64,000 nucleotides of DNA from Maratus speciosus (taxonomy: Eukaryota; Arthropoda; Arachnida; Araneae; Salticidae), in contig CAWVRF010001079.1 in assembly GCA_963932465.1 (NCBI GenBank), positions 153,501-217,500 on the forward strand, written 5' to 3'. Positions 1 through 8,162 of this stretch are shown here, in pieces (the stretch's first letter is position 1; each line of letters opens with the position of its first letter). The notes below the pieces were generated by a model, which saw only the letters and a program-made list of their open reading frames with translations, ran no database searches and was not told the origin of the DNA. Position numbers and translations under genes: made by a program.

Positions 1-69
1 TTTTTCAAACGCGAAAGCAAATTGTATACGCTGAAATACATGTCGATTACCTTGGTTACCAACAGCCTA

Positions 70-70
<1 letters not shown>

Positions 71-108
<38 letters not shown>

Positions 109-123
109 TTTTTTTTTTTTTTT
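71..123. repeat. A(n)T(n) boundary tract (first of about 55)
   Basis: A run of A is followed directly by a run of T. Similar tracts lie near 456, 731, 1860, 2207, 3300, 3803, 7671, 8012, 9483, 10999, 11780, 12913, 13769, 15963, 16635, 17583, 18123, 19172, 20899, 21099, 21568, 21743, 23320, 24764, 26541, 29362, 29593, 31177, 31625, 32293, 34510, 34685, 35960, 38523, 38915, 39033, 40917, 42667, 44642, 45120, 46593, 47684, 49902, 50024, 53383, 53861, 57568, 59392, 59646, 59999, 61339, 62448, 62838 and 63655. They sit between transcription units and the order is always A then T. The transcript from either strand would form an A-U hairpin ending in U. Termination or polyadenylation is my inference. 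Confidence 0.9.
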
Positions 124-136
124 AATATATGTATAT

Positions 137-225
137 GGGCTATATATTGGCTTGCACTCATATGAATCTTTCCACTTTGTTTTCTTGGATCTATTCGTCA
201 CTTGTAACACTTCAATTTTGAAATC
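137..225 (+). promoter_or_regulatory. Promoter and leader, twin of 778-866
   Basis: This stretch upstream of the first small gene aligns by eye with 778-866 upstream of the 330-residue zinc protein. Both share a ctata start, a cactttgttttctt block, a gtcac-tgtaac block and the final ttcaattttgaa before the ATG. The genes behind them are unrelated, so the leader is shared as a module. Confidence 0.6.
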
Positions 226-429
226 ATGGGAAGTATTTTTCTTGCGTTATCCAATTGTTTTTTCTTGATAATAACCATGGTTATATTTGTGATCATTACA
301 AATCTTTTTTTTGCTGTGTGTACTTTGACTGGACTGTTTCTGCTTACATTGGAATATTTTATAGGAACCGAGAAAGTCATAGCATATTTAAATGAATTTG
401 TAAACAAATGTAATATAAGTAATATATAA
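226..429 (+). CDS. Small hydrophobic membrane protein
   Basis: The 67-residue product is strongly hydrophobic from about residue 4 to 48, enough for two membrane spans, with a short polar C-terminus. The ATG context (aatcATGgg) is good and a conserved leader lies directly upstream. It sits alone between two A/T tracts. I do not recognise a family. Small membrane proteins of this kind are common in envelopes of large arthropod DNA viruses, but nothing here shows that role. Confidence 0.55.
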   Translation: MGSIFLALSNCFFLIITMVIFVIITNLFFAVCTLTGLFLLTLEYFIGTEKVIAYLNEFVNKCNISNI

Positions 430-494
430 AACAATATAAATATAAATATGTATATTAAAAAAAAAAAAAAAATTTTTTTTTTCTTTTTTTTTTT

Positions 495-730
495 TACTAG
501 AGGGTAATGATGAAATTTTTTTCGAAAAGATTTCTTTGAAAATTTTTACAAGTCCAGACTGCGAGATCAAAACTGAAAATTTTTACAAGTCCAGACTGCG
601 AGATCAAATCTGAAAATTTTTACAAGTCCAGACTGCGAGATCAAAACTGAAAATTTTTACAAGTCCAGACTGCGAGGCAAAACTGAAAAAAATTACAAGT
701 CAATTAAGTTTTCAGAAAGTTATATTTCTC
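495..730 (+). repeat. R1 tandem-repeat element, 37-bp units
   Basis: A left end (ctagagggtaatgatg) leads into four 37-bp units with the core acaagtccagactgcgag, starting near 549, 586, 623 and 660. A degenerate unit and a right end (aattaagttttcagaaag) follow. The same ends and units recur at 59690-59998 (same orientation) and 21385-21565, 31430-31622 and 63684-64000 (opposite orientation). No credible gene lies here. Baculovirus homologous regions are an analogy only. Confidence 0.85.
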
Positions 731-777
731 AAAAAAAAAAAAATTTCTTTTTTTTTTTTTTTTTTTTTTTACACGAG

Positions 778-866
778 GGGCTATAGAGTGGTTTGCTTTC
801 AGACGAATCTTAACACTTTGTTTTCTTCCAACTATCCGTCACATGTAACGATTCAATTTTGAAGTC
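778..866 (+). promoter_or_regulatory. Promoter and leader, twin of 137-225
   Basis: See the entry at 137. This copy precedes the ATG at 867 and differs at scattered positions while keeping the blocks and their spacing. Confidence 0.6.
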
Positions 867-1859
867 ATGGGAGGAAAATGTATCGCCTATTGTCAACATT
901 TCGACAATATAAATAATCATCTAAAAGAAGACATTGTTTTTTACAAGTTTGACGCAAAGTCTAAAACCGCCCGAAAGATGGTCGAAAAACATCCACCCGA
1001 TGAAAAACAGCGACGGATTTGCGATAGACTGCTCGTGCCACATTTATTGTGGTCTTTTTTCAAAGGTGAAATCATGAAACACGAGAAATCCACCTTGGCG
1101 TACAAACTTCACTCTTTAGAAGTCCACACTATCAAAATGCCCGACAAGTTCGACTTCGGAGACATGGAGTTGAAGGACGAAGAAAAAATGTTCATTTCCC
1201 ACCACGAAGCTTTGGAGAAACTTCGGCGAAATTCGTTTTGCATTCAAGCCATGCCCTCCCGTTTGTCGGAGTTGTGCATGTGGGCGATCGTCGAGCGGAC
1301 GGGTTTACGCGGATTCGAGAAAGGAAAATGGGATTCTCTGTTGCCTCGAAAAGTATGTATGCAGCTCTCGTTTTACAAACGAGATATATATCAGAAAAAT
1401 CGTTATATCCCACTTCGGGAACAGGGAAAAACAGATATAGTACGATATTTTGACATACGCGGTGTAATCGACCTTTTCAAGAAAAAGGACGAAATATTTT
1501 CGAAATATTTTACCGATTGGTTTCTAAACGACGACTCGATTTGTTTCGAACAATTCAAAGACACGCATAAGTTAATTTTAATTAGATTTATAGTCGAGGA
1601 ATACGGTGGAGCTCTCGGTGAGATTTCAATGTGTTTCGAATGCATGAGACGATATGTGAGAGGATGTAGAGTCGTGGATTATTTCGCCAGAACCTACAAA
1701 ATCAGAGACGTTACTTTTTTAAAGTCCATACGAAATCGATGCGATTACTGGTGCGAAATTTGCAAACGAGTACCTCTGTTTCAAATTTTAAGTCTACAAG
1801 ACTTTTGCGACCAATATGGTGAGGAAACAAAACGCATTGAAGACGAATTATTCCTTTGA
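867..1859 (+). CDS. Unknown protein with C-terminal double CxxC (PLFQ family, copy 1)
   Basis: The product has 330 residues and I do not recognise the family. The C-terminal third carries CFECMRRY, then about 50 residues on WCEICKRVPLFQ, so two CxxC pairs probably bind zinc. The gene at 26703-27722 ends in the same pattern (CLKCM, WCRACQQIPLFQ) and also shares the central WF-ND block, so the two are paralogues. The start has good context after a conserved leader. A nucleic-acid or protein-binding role is possible but not shown. Confidence 0.7.
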   Translation: MGGKCIAYCQHFDNINNHLKEDIVFYKFDAKSKTARKMVEKHPPDEKQRRICDRLLVPHLLWSFFKGEIMKHEKSTLAYKLHSLEVHTIKMPDKFDFGDMELKDEEKMFISHHEALEKLRRNSFCIQAMPSRLSELCMWAIVERTGLRGFEKGKWDSLLPRKVCMQLSFYKRDIYQKNRYIPLREQGKTDIVRYFDIRGVIDLFKKKDEIFSKYFTDWFLNDDSICFEQFKDTHKLILIRFIVEEYGGALGEISMCFECMRRYVRGCRVVDYFARTYKIRDVTFLKSIRNRCDYWCEICKRVPLFQILSLQDFCDQYGEETKRIEDELFL

Positions 1860-1866
1860 AAAAAAA

Positions 1867-1901
<35 letters not shown>

Positions 1902-1950
1902 GGGGGGGGTTAATAATAAAAGAATAAAACATTGTATTTTCTAAAAAATT

Positions 1951-2199
1951 ATGGATATATGTTTAATATGTCGTAGATGCATTTTCGATCCGCGAACTTA
2001 TTATTGTTTAGATTGTGAAGATATTTTTCACACACGTTGTCTTTTTAACTTTTTTCAAAATCGTTCAATCACTTGTCCTGAATGTAGAACAGTACTTTCG
2101 CAAGTTGATCGGAAATATTTTGACGAAGTAGGTCGAGGGAGAATTATATTATTTCATGATATTGTCGATAAGGACTCGGGTTATGAATCAAACTCGTAG
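1951..2199 (+). CDS. Small RING finger protein
   Basis: The 82-residue product is almost entirely a RING: CLICRRC near the N-terminus, CLDC, HTRC in the middle and CPEC at about residues 46-49. RING proteins act as E3 ubiquitin ligases. The window also encodes ubiquitin (50102-50332) and two further RING proteins (18244-19173, 53926-54234). The gene is AT-rich and is flanked by A/T tracts. The substrate is unknown. Confidence 0.75.
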   Translation: MDICLICRRCIFDPRTYYCLDCEDIFHTRCLFNFFQNRSITCPECRTVLSQVDRKYFDEVGRGRIILFHDIVDKDSGYESNS

Positions 2200-2275
2200 T
2201 TTGATTTAAAAAAAAAAAATTTTTTTTTTATGTTTCACTTTAAATACTTTGACTGTTTTCTGTTCCTTCATCACC

Positions 2276-3202
2276 ATGGCGAACCATCAAGAAGAAGAGA
2301 AAGACGTAACGACGCGTTTCCCGTTTTTCGATTTACCCCTGCTCGTAAAGTGTAAGATTCTCAGGCAATACGTTCCGATCCTCGCTAAAATTCGCGTTCT
2401 CGACCAGATACCCGAGTTTCGTCGTCTTCTGGAGGACAGATGGTCGTGGCCACGCGTTTCCGAGGATTTCGCCGAATTGACTTCGATTCTAAAATTGATC
2501 CGAGAAGGTCTGTACGTTGTCTCGAGAGAACACTTTCCAAGCAACGGCTATTACGTTTCGTGGGGAAGTTCGGGAACGAGTATCAAGTTTACGTTATGTT
2601 GTATATATACTAGAATACGTAAGGATATGTCCTTCAAAATGCGGAGTTTTCAAGTTTCTACACAAGCATCGAATCTACGGGATTTTTTAAAACGTTTTCT
2701 GAAGGAATATTGTAGAATAGAAGAAAAACAAATTCTCGTCTATAAGTTTGATGTTTATCAACTTTATATCAATCCTCTTACAGAGACCTTTAGGATGTAT
2801 GGCCAAGTCTGTCCGTTAAACAGGCGAAAAAAAAATAGAATTCTTTTTGAGTCCTTTTACTATTGGTCAAAAACGCATTTTTACCTGGAGGAAGATAACG
2901 TGGTTGAATTATATAGGAATGGGAAGAGGTATATACTCGAACCCAAACTTTTAAAGTCGCAGCTTCTGAACGAGGATGATTGGCTCCATGACGACTGGAA
3001 AGGGAGTCCGTTACCGTTCACCAGAAAAGCAGGTCAGTTTGAAATTTGTTTAAATCAAAACGAAATGATATTGGTATCCGTGTCAACGCCTATCGACTAT
3101 GTCGTTTGGAATTTTAATAATAATCCTTTATTCGAAACCCTTTCAAAAAACATAGTGAAAAAACTTGAAGAGTGGAAAAAAACAAGAAGCAGAGAGACTT
3201 GA
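2276..3202 (+). CDS. F-box-like protein
   Basis: The product has 308 residues from the ATG at 2276, chosen over an in-frame ATG at 2249 because its context (tcaccATGg) is far better. Near residues 15-55 the sequence FFDLPLLVKCKILRQYVP followed by an Arg/Leu-rich helix resembles an F-box, which recruits substrates to SCF ubiquitin ligases. The rest is unrecognised. The resemblance is by pattern only. It lies just after a RING gene, which fits a ubiquitin theme. Confidence 0.5.
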   Translation: MANHQEEEKDVTTRFPFFDLPLLVKCKILRQYVPILAKIRVLDQIPEFRRLLEDRWSWPRVSEDFAELTSILKLIREGLYVVSREHFPSNGYYVSWGSSGTSIKFTLCCIYTRIRKDMSFKMRSFQVSTQASNLRDFLKRFLKEYCRIEEKQILVYKFDVYQLYINPLTETFRMYGQVCPLNRRKKNRILFESFYYWSKTHFYLEEDNVVELYRNGKRYILEPKLLKSQLLNEDDWLHDDWKGSPLPFTRKAGQFEICLNQNEMILVSVSTPIDYVVWNFNNNPLFETLSKNIVKKLEEWKKTRSRET

Positions 3203-3410
3203 ACTATTAACTAGGCTTGAGAAAGAGAACGCGGACATGGAAATGTAGAATCCATGACTCTTCGATATTTAATTTAGAAGCGTCGAGTAAACTTGTTTAA
3301 AAAAAAAAAGAAAAAAAGAAAAAAAGAAAAAAAAAATTTTTTTTTTTTTTTTTTTTTTAATATATATTATCTTTACTTATTAAAAGTAAAACATCCTTTC
3401 ATTTCTAAAT

Positions 3411-3797
3411 ATGTCTATTTCGTGGGATGAAATCTCTTTACATTCTCTTTGCAATGAAACAAAAGAACTATCATTAGCTTCGTTTGATTATGATGAAAAC
3501 GATACGTTTTTCAAAAGTCTATCGACTCTCGAAATTTTACCGTCCTTAGATTCGATTCTTTCCGATAAAATCAATTGTACCGTTCCCGCACCCTCTCGAA
3601 CTAAACCGTGCGACGTATGGGGCAATACAGGTTCAGCCCGTTATAAACCTACTTTATTTTCCAAGTGCTTGGCTGCCAAAGTGAAAATTGAAAAACATAA
3701 ACTAATCAAATTACAACAGGTGAAAAAAAATTTAAGATTGAACGAACCACGATCTTGGTATTCGGTCAACCTGTTGGTGTACCTAGCTCGTTCAAAC

Positions 3798-3803
<6 letters not shown>
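3411..3803 (+). CDS. Hypothetical protein, 130 residues
   Basis: I do not recognise this product. It has an acidic N-terminal half (DYDENDTFF region) and a basic C-terminal quarter. A TATA-like taatatatatt at 3358-3368 follows the T-run about 50 bases before the ATG. The stop codon runs straight into the next A tract. Confidence 0.6.
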
Positions 3804-3832
<29 letters not shown>

Positions 3833-3895
3833 TTTTTTTTTTTTTTTTCACTTTGCTCAGTTTATTATAAATTACATTCTCGCGTTTCAATTCTC

Positions 3896-4273
3896 ATGTT
3901 TTTCAACATTCATCACGGCATGCATTACGGAAGGTTCAGCCAAACGCACTTGGACGTGGCCGTGGCGAACGAGATCATCACGCCCGAGGAAAGGGTTCAA
4001 GTCGAAAACTTTTACGAATCGAACACGTTTATTCTCAAAGGTAAAGATGCCGTCGAGGATCTCAAATCTGTCATTCCCGACATCGAGCAAGTGAATTACG
4101 ACTCGGAACGCGACTTGTATTTCGTGCGAGTCGAGAAATGGCCGCACCTTAAAAAAATGTGCTTGAGAAATGCCAGGATAAAACCCTGCAATTGGAGATA
4201 TGTGACGCAAGAAGACCAACGAACCCTGTTCGAGTACTATTTAGACACCTATTCCATTCGATTGTTCCCTTAA
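3896..4273 (+). CDS. Hypothetical protein, 125 residues
   Basis: I chose the ATG at 3896 because codons upstream read the A/T tract. The product is soluble, with no membrane segment and no motif I recognise. Its stop overlaps by four bases the stop of the convergent transposase gene (4270-5244), so there is no room for a transposon terminal repeat on this side. Confidence 0.6.
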   Translation: MFFNIHHGMHYGRFSQTHLDVAVANEIITPEERVQVENFYESNTFILKGKDAVEDLKSVIPDIEQVNYDSERDLYFVRVEKWPHLKKMCLRNARIKPCNWRYVTQEDQRTLFEYYLDTYSIRLFP

Positions 4274-5244
4274 TATTTCGTCCAACCTCCGCGTTTCTCT
4301 AAAACCGCCCCTATTCTCCGGGGCATGGATTCGACGAGGGTGTTAAAGTAATCGTCGTCCAATTCGTTGAAAGCCGCCAGCACGTTTTCCCACAGTTGGT
4401 CTTTGTTGGCCGAATCCGCGCGCGTTCGTCTCACGAGTTCGGCCCACACGTTTTCCACCGGATTCATGTCCGGGCCTTTCGGCGGCCAATCGTGCATGAC
4501 GGTCACGTTGTGCGTTTCCAACCAGTGTTTCGCGAGTCGACTCGTGTGGATCGGGGAAAGATCGTGCATGAAAGTCAAATCGTTGTCCAAAACGTCGTCT
4601 TCCACGATCGGAAGGATTTCGTTCACGTAGTAGTCGGCGTTGAGCGTTCTCTGCGCGATCCTGTGTATGTATTTGAATTTGTTTCCGAACGCCATCCAAA
4701 CGCATATGGTGAATCGCCCTCTCGGATTACTGTTGGACACGATGTAATTTTGGTCGAATCGGTCGCTGACCCGCGGTCTGTAAACGCGCAACGGGACCCT
4801 CGAAGAGGCTCGGAATATTTTTTCGTCGGAAAACACGACGCCGTTCCATTCGTCCGCGCTCCACGCGATGTGATTGACGGCAAACTGGAATCGCTTTTGA
4901 ACGTGCACGGGCTTCAAAAAAGGCTTGCGTGCCGGAACGCGGCATCTCTGGCCCTTTTCTTTCAAACGCTTGCGAATCGTGTCCACGCTGACTCTGGGAG
5001 CCAATTCGTCTCGAATTTCGACGGCCGACATGAAAGGATTCGTCGTGGACGCGTTCAAGATGTACAAGTCTAAAGCTTCGTCCGTCACTCGAGGCCTTCC
5101 GCGCTTTTTGGGAACGGTTCCCGTGATTTCTTTGACCAGCCAGTAATGAACCGTCGACGGAGCGATTCGAAATATTCTCGCGATCTGGCGTTCGGATAAA
5201 TGTTCCTCTTCGTGCAATCTGACGATTTCGCGTCTGTGTTCCAT
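4270..5244 (-). CDS. Tc1/IS630-type DDE transposase-like protein
   Basis: The 324-residue product starts with a helix-turn-helix region (residues 1-40, ERQIARIFRIAPSTVHYW) and a GRPR hook at 49-52. The DDE catalytic domain follows. D140 (VVFSDEKIF), D228 (MHDLSP) and E264 (DMNPVENVW) are candidate metal ligands, with 35 residues between the last two. DWPPKGPDMNP is typical of Tc1/mariner enzymes. The usual DN after the second Asp is DL here. I chose the ATG at 5244. The frame is intact and the gene abuts its neighbours with no visible inverted repeats, which suggests a captured gene rather than an active transposon. Confidence 0.85.
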   Translation of the reverse strand: MEHRREIVRLHEEEHLSERQIARIFRIAPSTVHYWLVKEITGTVPKKRGRPRVTDEALDLYILNASTTNPFMSAVEIRDELAPRVSVDTIRKRLKEKGQRCRVPARKPFLKPVHVQKRFQFAVNHIAWSADEWNGVVFSDEKIFRASSRVPLRVYRPRVSDRFDQNYIVSNSNPRGRFTICVWMAFGNKFKYIHRIAQRTLNADYYVNEILPIVEDDVLDNDLTFMHDLSPIHTSRLAKHWLETHNVTVMHDWPPKGPDMNPVENVWAELVRRTRADSANKDQLWENVLAAFNELDDDYFNTLVESMPRRIGAVLEKRGGWTKY

Positions 5245-5291
5245 CCTTGTGTGTAAAACGTCGAAAACGGAAAACAAAGAACAGATCCACG

Positions 5292-5453
5292 ATGGATTCC
5301 GAGATCGAGATGCATTGCGCGAGGTGTCGAACCAAAACGAAAACCGTCGACGTGAAAAAAACAATGTCGAAAACTCACAGGCCGATGTTGAGAGGCACGT
5401 GCGCCGTGTGCCGGACCAGAAAAATCACGTTCGTGAAAATGAAGAAAAAATAA
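5292..5453 (+). CDS. DUF5679-like zinc ribbon protein
   Basis: This 53-residue protein has CARC at residues 8-11 and CAVCRTRK near 37-44, joined by a stretch containing RPMLRGTC. That matches the short viral zinc ribbons classed as DUF5679, found in many large DNA viruses and Maverick-like elements. The function is unknown; nucleic-acid binding is usually assumed. The stop at 5451-5453 is in the same frame as the open frame that follows. Confidence 0.6.
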   Translation: MDSEIEMHCARCRTKTKTVDVKKTMSKTHRPMLRGTCAVCRTRKITFVKMKKK

Positions 5454-6779
5454 TCAAGAGGATGTATTTTTTTAATCTCGTCCAGACCGATATCTGCCAT
5501 CCGGAAAAAAGTTTCTCTGGTTGCCGGGCCCGCGCTGTTCTGTCACCAATGCGGAAAAGGTTTCGCCGTCTACGAATACATCACCAGGATTTCGACCGAT
5601 CATTTTCGTTCCAGCGAGTTGGCGCAGGCTTTTCGCGAATGGACCGGGGACGAAAACGTGCCCATGAATTTCACTCTCGTGGACTTGGAAGGTATATTTT
5701 CGAAAACGATCGTCGGCCAGTCTCTGAATCGCGTGCTCCAGAGCTTGAGACTTTTACGAGCCATCAACGCCCCTTTCACCACCCGACCGCAAGTGGATCG
5801 TTTCGAAGACATGAACAATTTTCTGTTTGATTTTTTGAACATGGTGAAGGAACATCCCGAATCGACCGCCGCGAGAGAAATAATAAACAAACTGTTACAC
5901 TCCATGTACGAGCATTTGAACACGAGCAAAGAATCGATCGACCTGTTTAGCACCTATTTCGACGATCTGGTTCCTTTCGTTAAACGTTGCGTGCCCGACG
6001 AGAAACCGATACGCGCAAACGATTCTTTTCCTAATCTGGCCCGCGAAATGCACGAGCAACTCCAACTGTCTTCCACCATCCGCAAACAGTTTGGAAAATT
6101 TTCGATTCCGTTCGACATGATTCACGTGATGGTCTGCAGTTTCGCTTGTTCGGCCGACATGGACGTGGTCGGAAACTGGGTCATGGATTTCATCGCGAGG
6201 GTCTGCAGGGGCCGATTCTTTTGGCAATCGTATCCCGATTGCCCGTTCGTCGAGACCATGAATCGAATCGTCTACCGCGAAATCCTGAGCCGGGCGGGAT
6301 CCGACCATTACAAAACCTTGACGAAGATCACGACGGGGGAATCGATCGAACACTATTCCACGTTTCTGATGCCGTTCCACGAGTTGCAAATGTTTTTGAA
6401 AGGAAAATTTTGCAGGGGTAAACACGACCGCGTGCAGGAAATGGCGTTTCATCAAATGTTTCCCGCCGTTTGTTTTACGGACCACGGGGACCAACTGGGA
6501 TTCACGATCGGCCACAACTATCTGATCCAGACGCTCAACAGAAACAACGGAAGGATCGTGAAAGGCATGTTCAAAACGGCCAAGAGCCTTCACCGTGCGG
6601 TCCAAAAGTTTATCGCCAAGATTCGCGATTTCGAAACGATGCCGGACGGATCGCGAAATAGCCAGTTGCTTTGGACCGTGGACACGTTCCAGTTGTTTCT
6701 GGCCAGCGATCCGGAATACGAAGCCGAAATCAAAAGCGTCCTCAGAACGCTGGTCGGCAATAAACAAGATGGAAACTAA
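5454..6779 (+). CDS. Unknown protein with N-terminal CxxC; start not resolved
   Basis: The frame is open from 5454 to the stop at 6777, but its first in-frame ATG is at 5664. Coding-like sequence begins earlier, with CHQCGKGF encoded at 5541-5564. An ATG at 5462 lies in another frame just before a run of seven T (5467-5473). The likely explanation is a one-base homopolymer difference or a recoding event there. The main body (about 386 residues) is helical in appearance and unrecognised. The stop overlaps the start of the next gene by 11 bases, suggesting co-transcription. Confidence 0.6.
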   Translation, partial: SRGCIFLISSRPISAIRKKVSLVAGPALFCHQCGKGFAVYEYITRISTDHFRSSELAQAFREWTGDENVPMNFTLVDLEGIFSKTIVGQSLNRVLQSLRLLRAINAPFTTRPQVDRFEDMNNFLFDFLNMVKEHPESTAAREIINKLLHSMYEHLNTSKESIDLFSTYFDDLVPFVKRCVPDEKPIRANDSFPNLAREMHEQLQLSSTIRKQFGKFSIPFDMIHVMVCSFACSADMDVVGNWVMDFIARVCRGRFFWQSYPDCPFVETMNRIVYREILSRAGSDHYKTLTKITTGESIEHYSTFLMPFHELQMFLKGKFCRGKHDRVQEMAFHQMFPAVCFTDHGDQLGFTIGHNYLIQTLNRNNGRIVKGMFKTAKSLHRAVQKFIAKIRDFETMPDGSRNSQLLWTVDTFQLFLASDPEYEAEIKSVLRTLVGNKQDGN

Positions 6780-7644
6780 CACGTCCGAATCACTCGACGG
6801 TCGAATCCGCGAGCTGTTGAATTCCACCGTAGACGCCTTCAACGCGAACGGCGAAGACTCTGTGACCATGAAAACCATGAAACTACATACGGTGGGTACG
6901 GTTCTCGAAAAGCTCAGGCTCGGCGGTTGGAGTTTCGTCCTGAAGCTTTTCAAGACCCACACGCCCGTTCACCCTAAAATCGCGCAGGAACTTTCAAAGT
7001 ACGGCGACGACGAAACCGCATGCGCTCTGTCTCAGTGTTTCGTTCGAAACGATAAACTCGTGCGCATCGTCAAACAGATGGCTCAGCGCGAAGCGAACAT
7101 GGCTGAAATTTTAGCCGTGGACGGTCTGGCGGGAAACATCAGCAACGGACCCAATTTCGAATACAAACATTACATCGGTAACCTTCGCTTCGCCGACAAG
7201 GGCGAACCCAAATCCAACTTTGACGAGGAAAGCGAATTCAAGCGACTGCACGTCCAGACCGTTCGAGAAATGTATCGAATGATGGCGGGTACGCCCGAGC
7301 CCACCAAACACGTTTACGACATTCTGCGAAAATGTTTCTACCAGACCGTCGGGACCAATCTCCCCGAAATCGAATTCAATGAGGAAGAGGCCATGGACGG
7401 CGAGTTGGAAGGGAAAATCGCCATCATGTACATGAACAACATGAAAAGAGAACAAATGGAGAGTCTCGTAAAGAGTCTGAGGCTTCGGGGAGAAAAACGA
7501 ACGGTCGCCGAAACGGAAACTAGCGAAGAAGAAAACTGCACCGAAAAGAAAAAGTCTAAGCCTCGAGACGAAAAGAAAGCGACCAAGAAAAAGGCCGCCG
7601 TAGAAACCGAAACCGAAATCGTCGACGAAAGCGAATCAAATTGA
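6769..7644 (+). CDS. Unknown protein with charged Lys/Glu tail
   Basis: The 291-residue product overlaps the previous gene by 11 bases. The N-terminal 220 residues look globular and helical. The last 60 are mixed-charge (runs of KKKSKP, KKATKKKAA, then ETETEIVDESE), the kind of tail seen in nuclear or nucleic-acid-associated proteins. I do not recognise the family. The tight overlap with the CxxC protein suggests a shared function. Confidence 0.7.
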   Translation: METNTSESLDGRIRELLNSTVDAFNANGEDSVTMKTMKLHTVGTVLEKLRLGGWSFVLKLFKTHTPVHPKIAQELSKYGDDETACALSQCFVRNDKLVRIVKQMAQREANMAEILAVDGLAGNISNGPNFEYKHYIGNLRFADKGEPKSNFDEESEFKRLHVQTVREMYRMMAGTPEPTKHVYDILRKCFYQTVGTNLPEIEFNEEEAMDGELEGKIAIMYMNNMKREQMESLVKSLRLRGEKRTVAETETSEEENCTEKKKSKPRDEKKATKKKAAVETETEIVDESESN

Positions 7645-7670
7645 AACGAACGATAAACCTATCGAAATGT

Positions 7671-7701
<31 letters not shown>

Positions 7702-7729
7702 TTTTTTTTTTTTTTTTATGCATGGTTTC

Positions 7730-7985
7730 TATGACTAGGAAATTTGTTCGAAAATTTTTACAAGTTCAGAACGCGAAACAAGATTGAAATATTTTACAAG
7801 TCCAGAACGCGAAACAAGATTGGAATATTTTACAAGTTCAGAACGCGAAACAAGATTGAAATATTTTACAAGTCCAGAACGCGAAACAAGATTGAAATAT
7901 TTTACAAGTCCAGAACGCGAAACAAGATTGAATTTTTTTACAAGTCCAGAACGCTACGATAAATTTAACTAAGATTCAAAAGCGT
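7730..7985 (+). repeat. R2 repeat element
   Basis: About five units of 36-37 bases carry tttacaagtccagaacgcga-type cores, flanked by aggaaatttgttcga on the left and aatttaactaagattcaaaa on the right. Related copies lie at 59460-59648 (same orientation) and 20947-21090, 21601-21745, 29418-29595 and 34547-34690 (opposite). R2 differs from R1 by aacgcgaaacaagattg in place of actgcgagatcaaaactg. Open frames across it are repeat artefacts. Confidence 0.8.
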
Positions 7986-8162
7986 AAAAGATACAAACCT
8001 CCATCCTTTACAAAAAAAAAAAAAAATTTTTTTTTTTTTTTTTTTTTTGCTTGGGAATATAAGGCTTCGACAAAAACTTAAAGATTTACTTCTACACATT
8101 TTCGTCTCGCGTTCCGGACTTGTGTGATATTTTTCGAAAAATATTTTCGAGTCGTTGAAATC

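Noticed and set aside
495..730. CRISPR array
   Set aside because: The 37-base units are contiguous with no unique spacers, and the genome is of eukaryotic-virus type.
4396..5073. Plus-strand open frame opposite the transposase
   Set aside because: Composition is shadow-like and it lies wholly inside a gene with recognised catalytic motifs.
7744..7972. Two open frames across the R2 array encoding YKSRTRNK-type repeats
   Set aside because: The open frames result from the 36-37-base repeat; there is no promoter or independent support.
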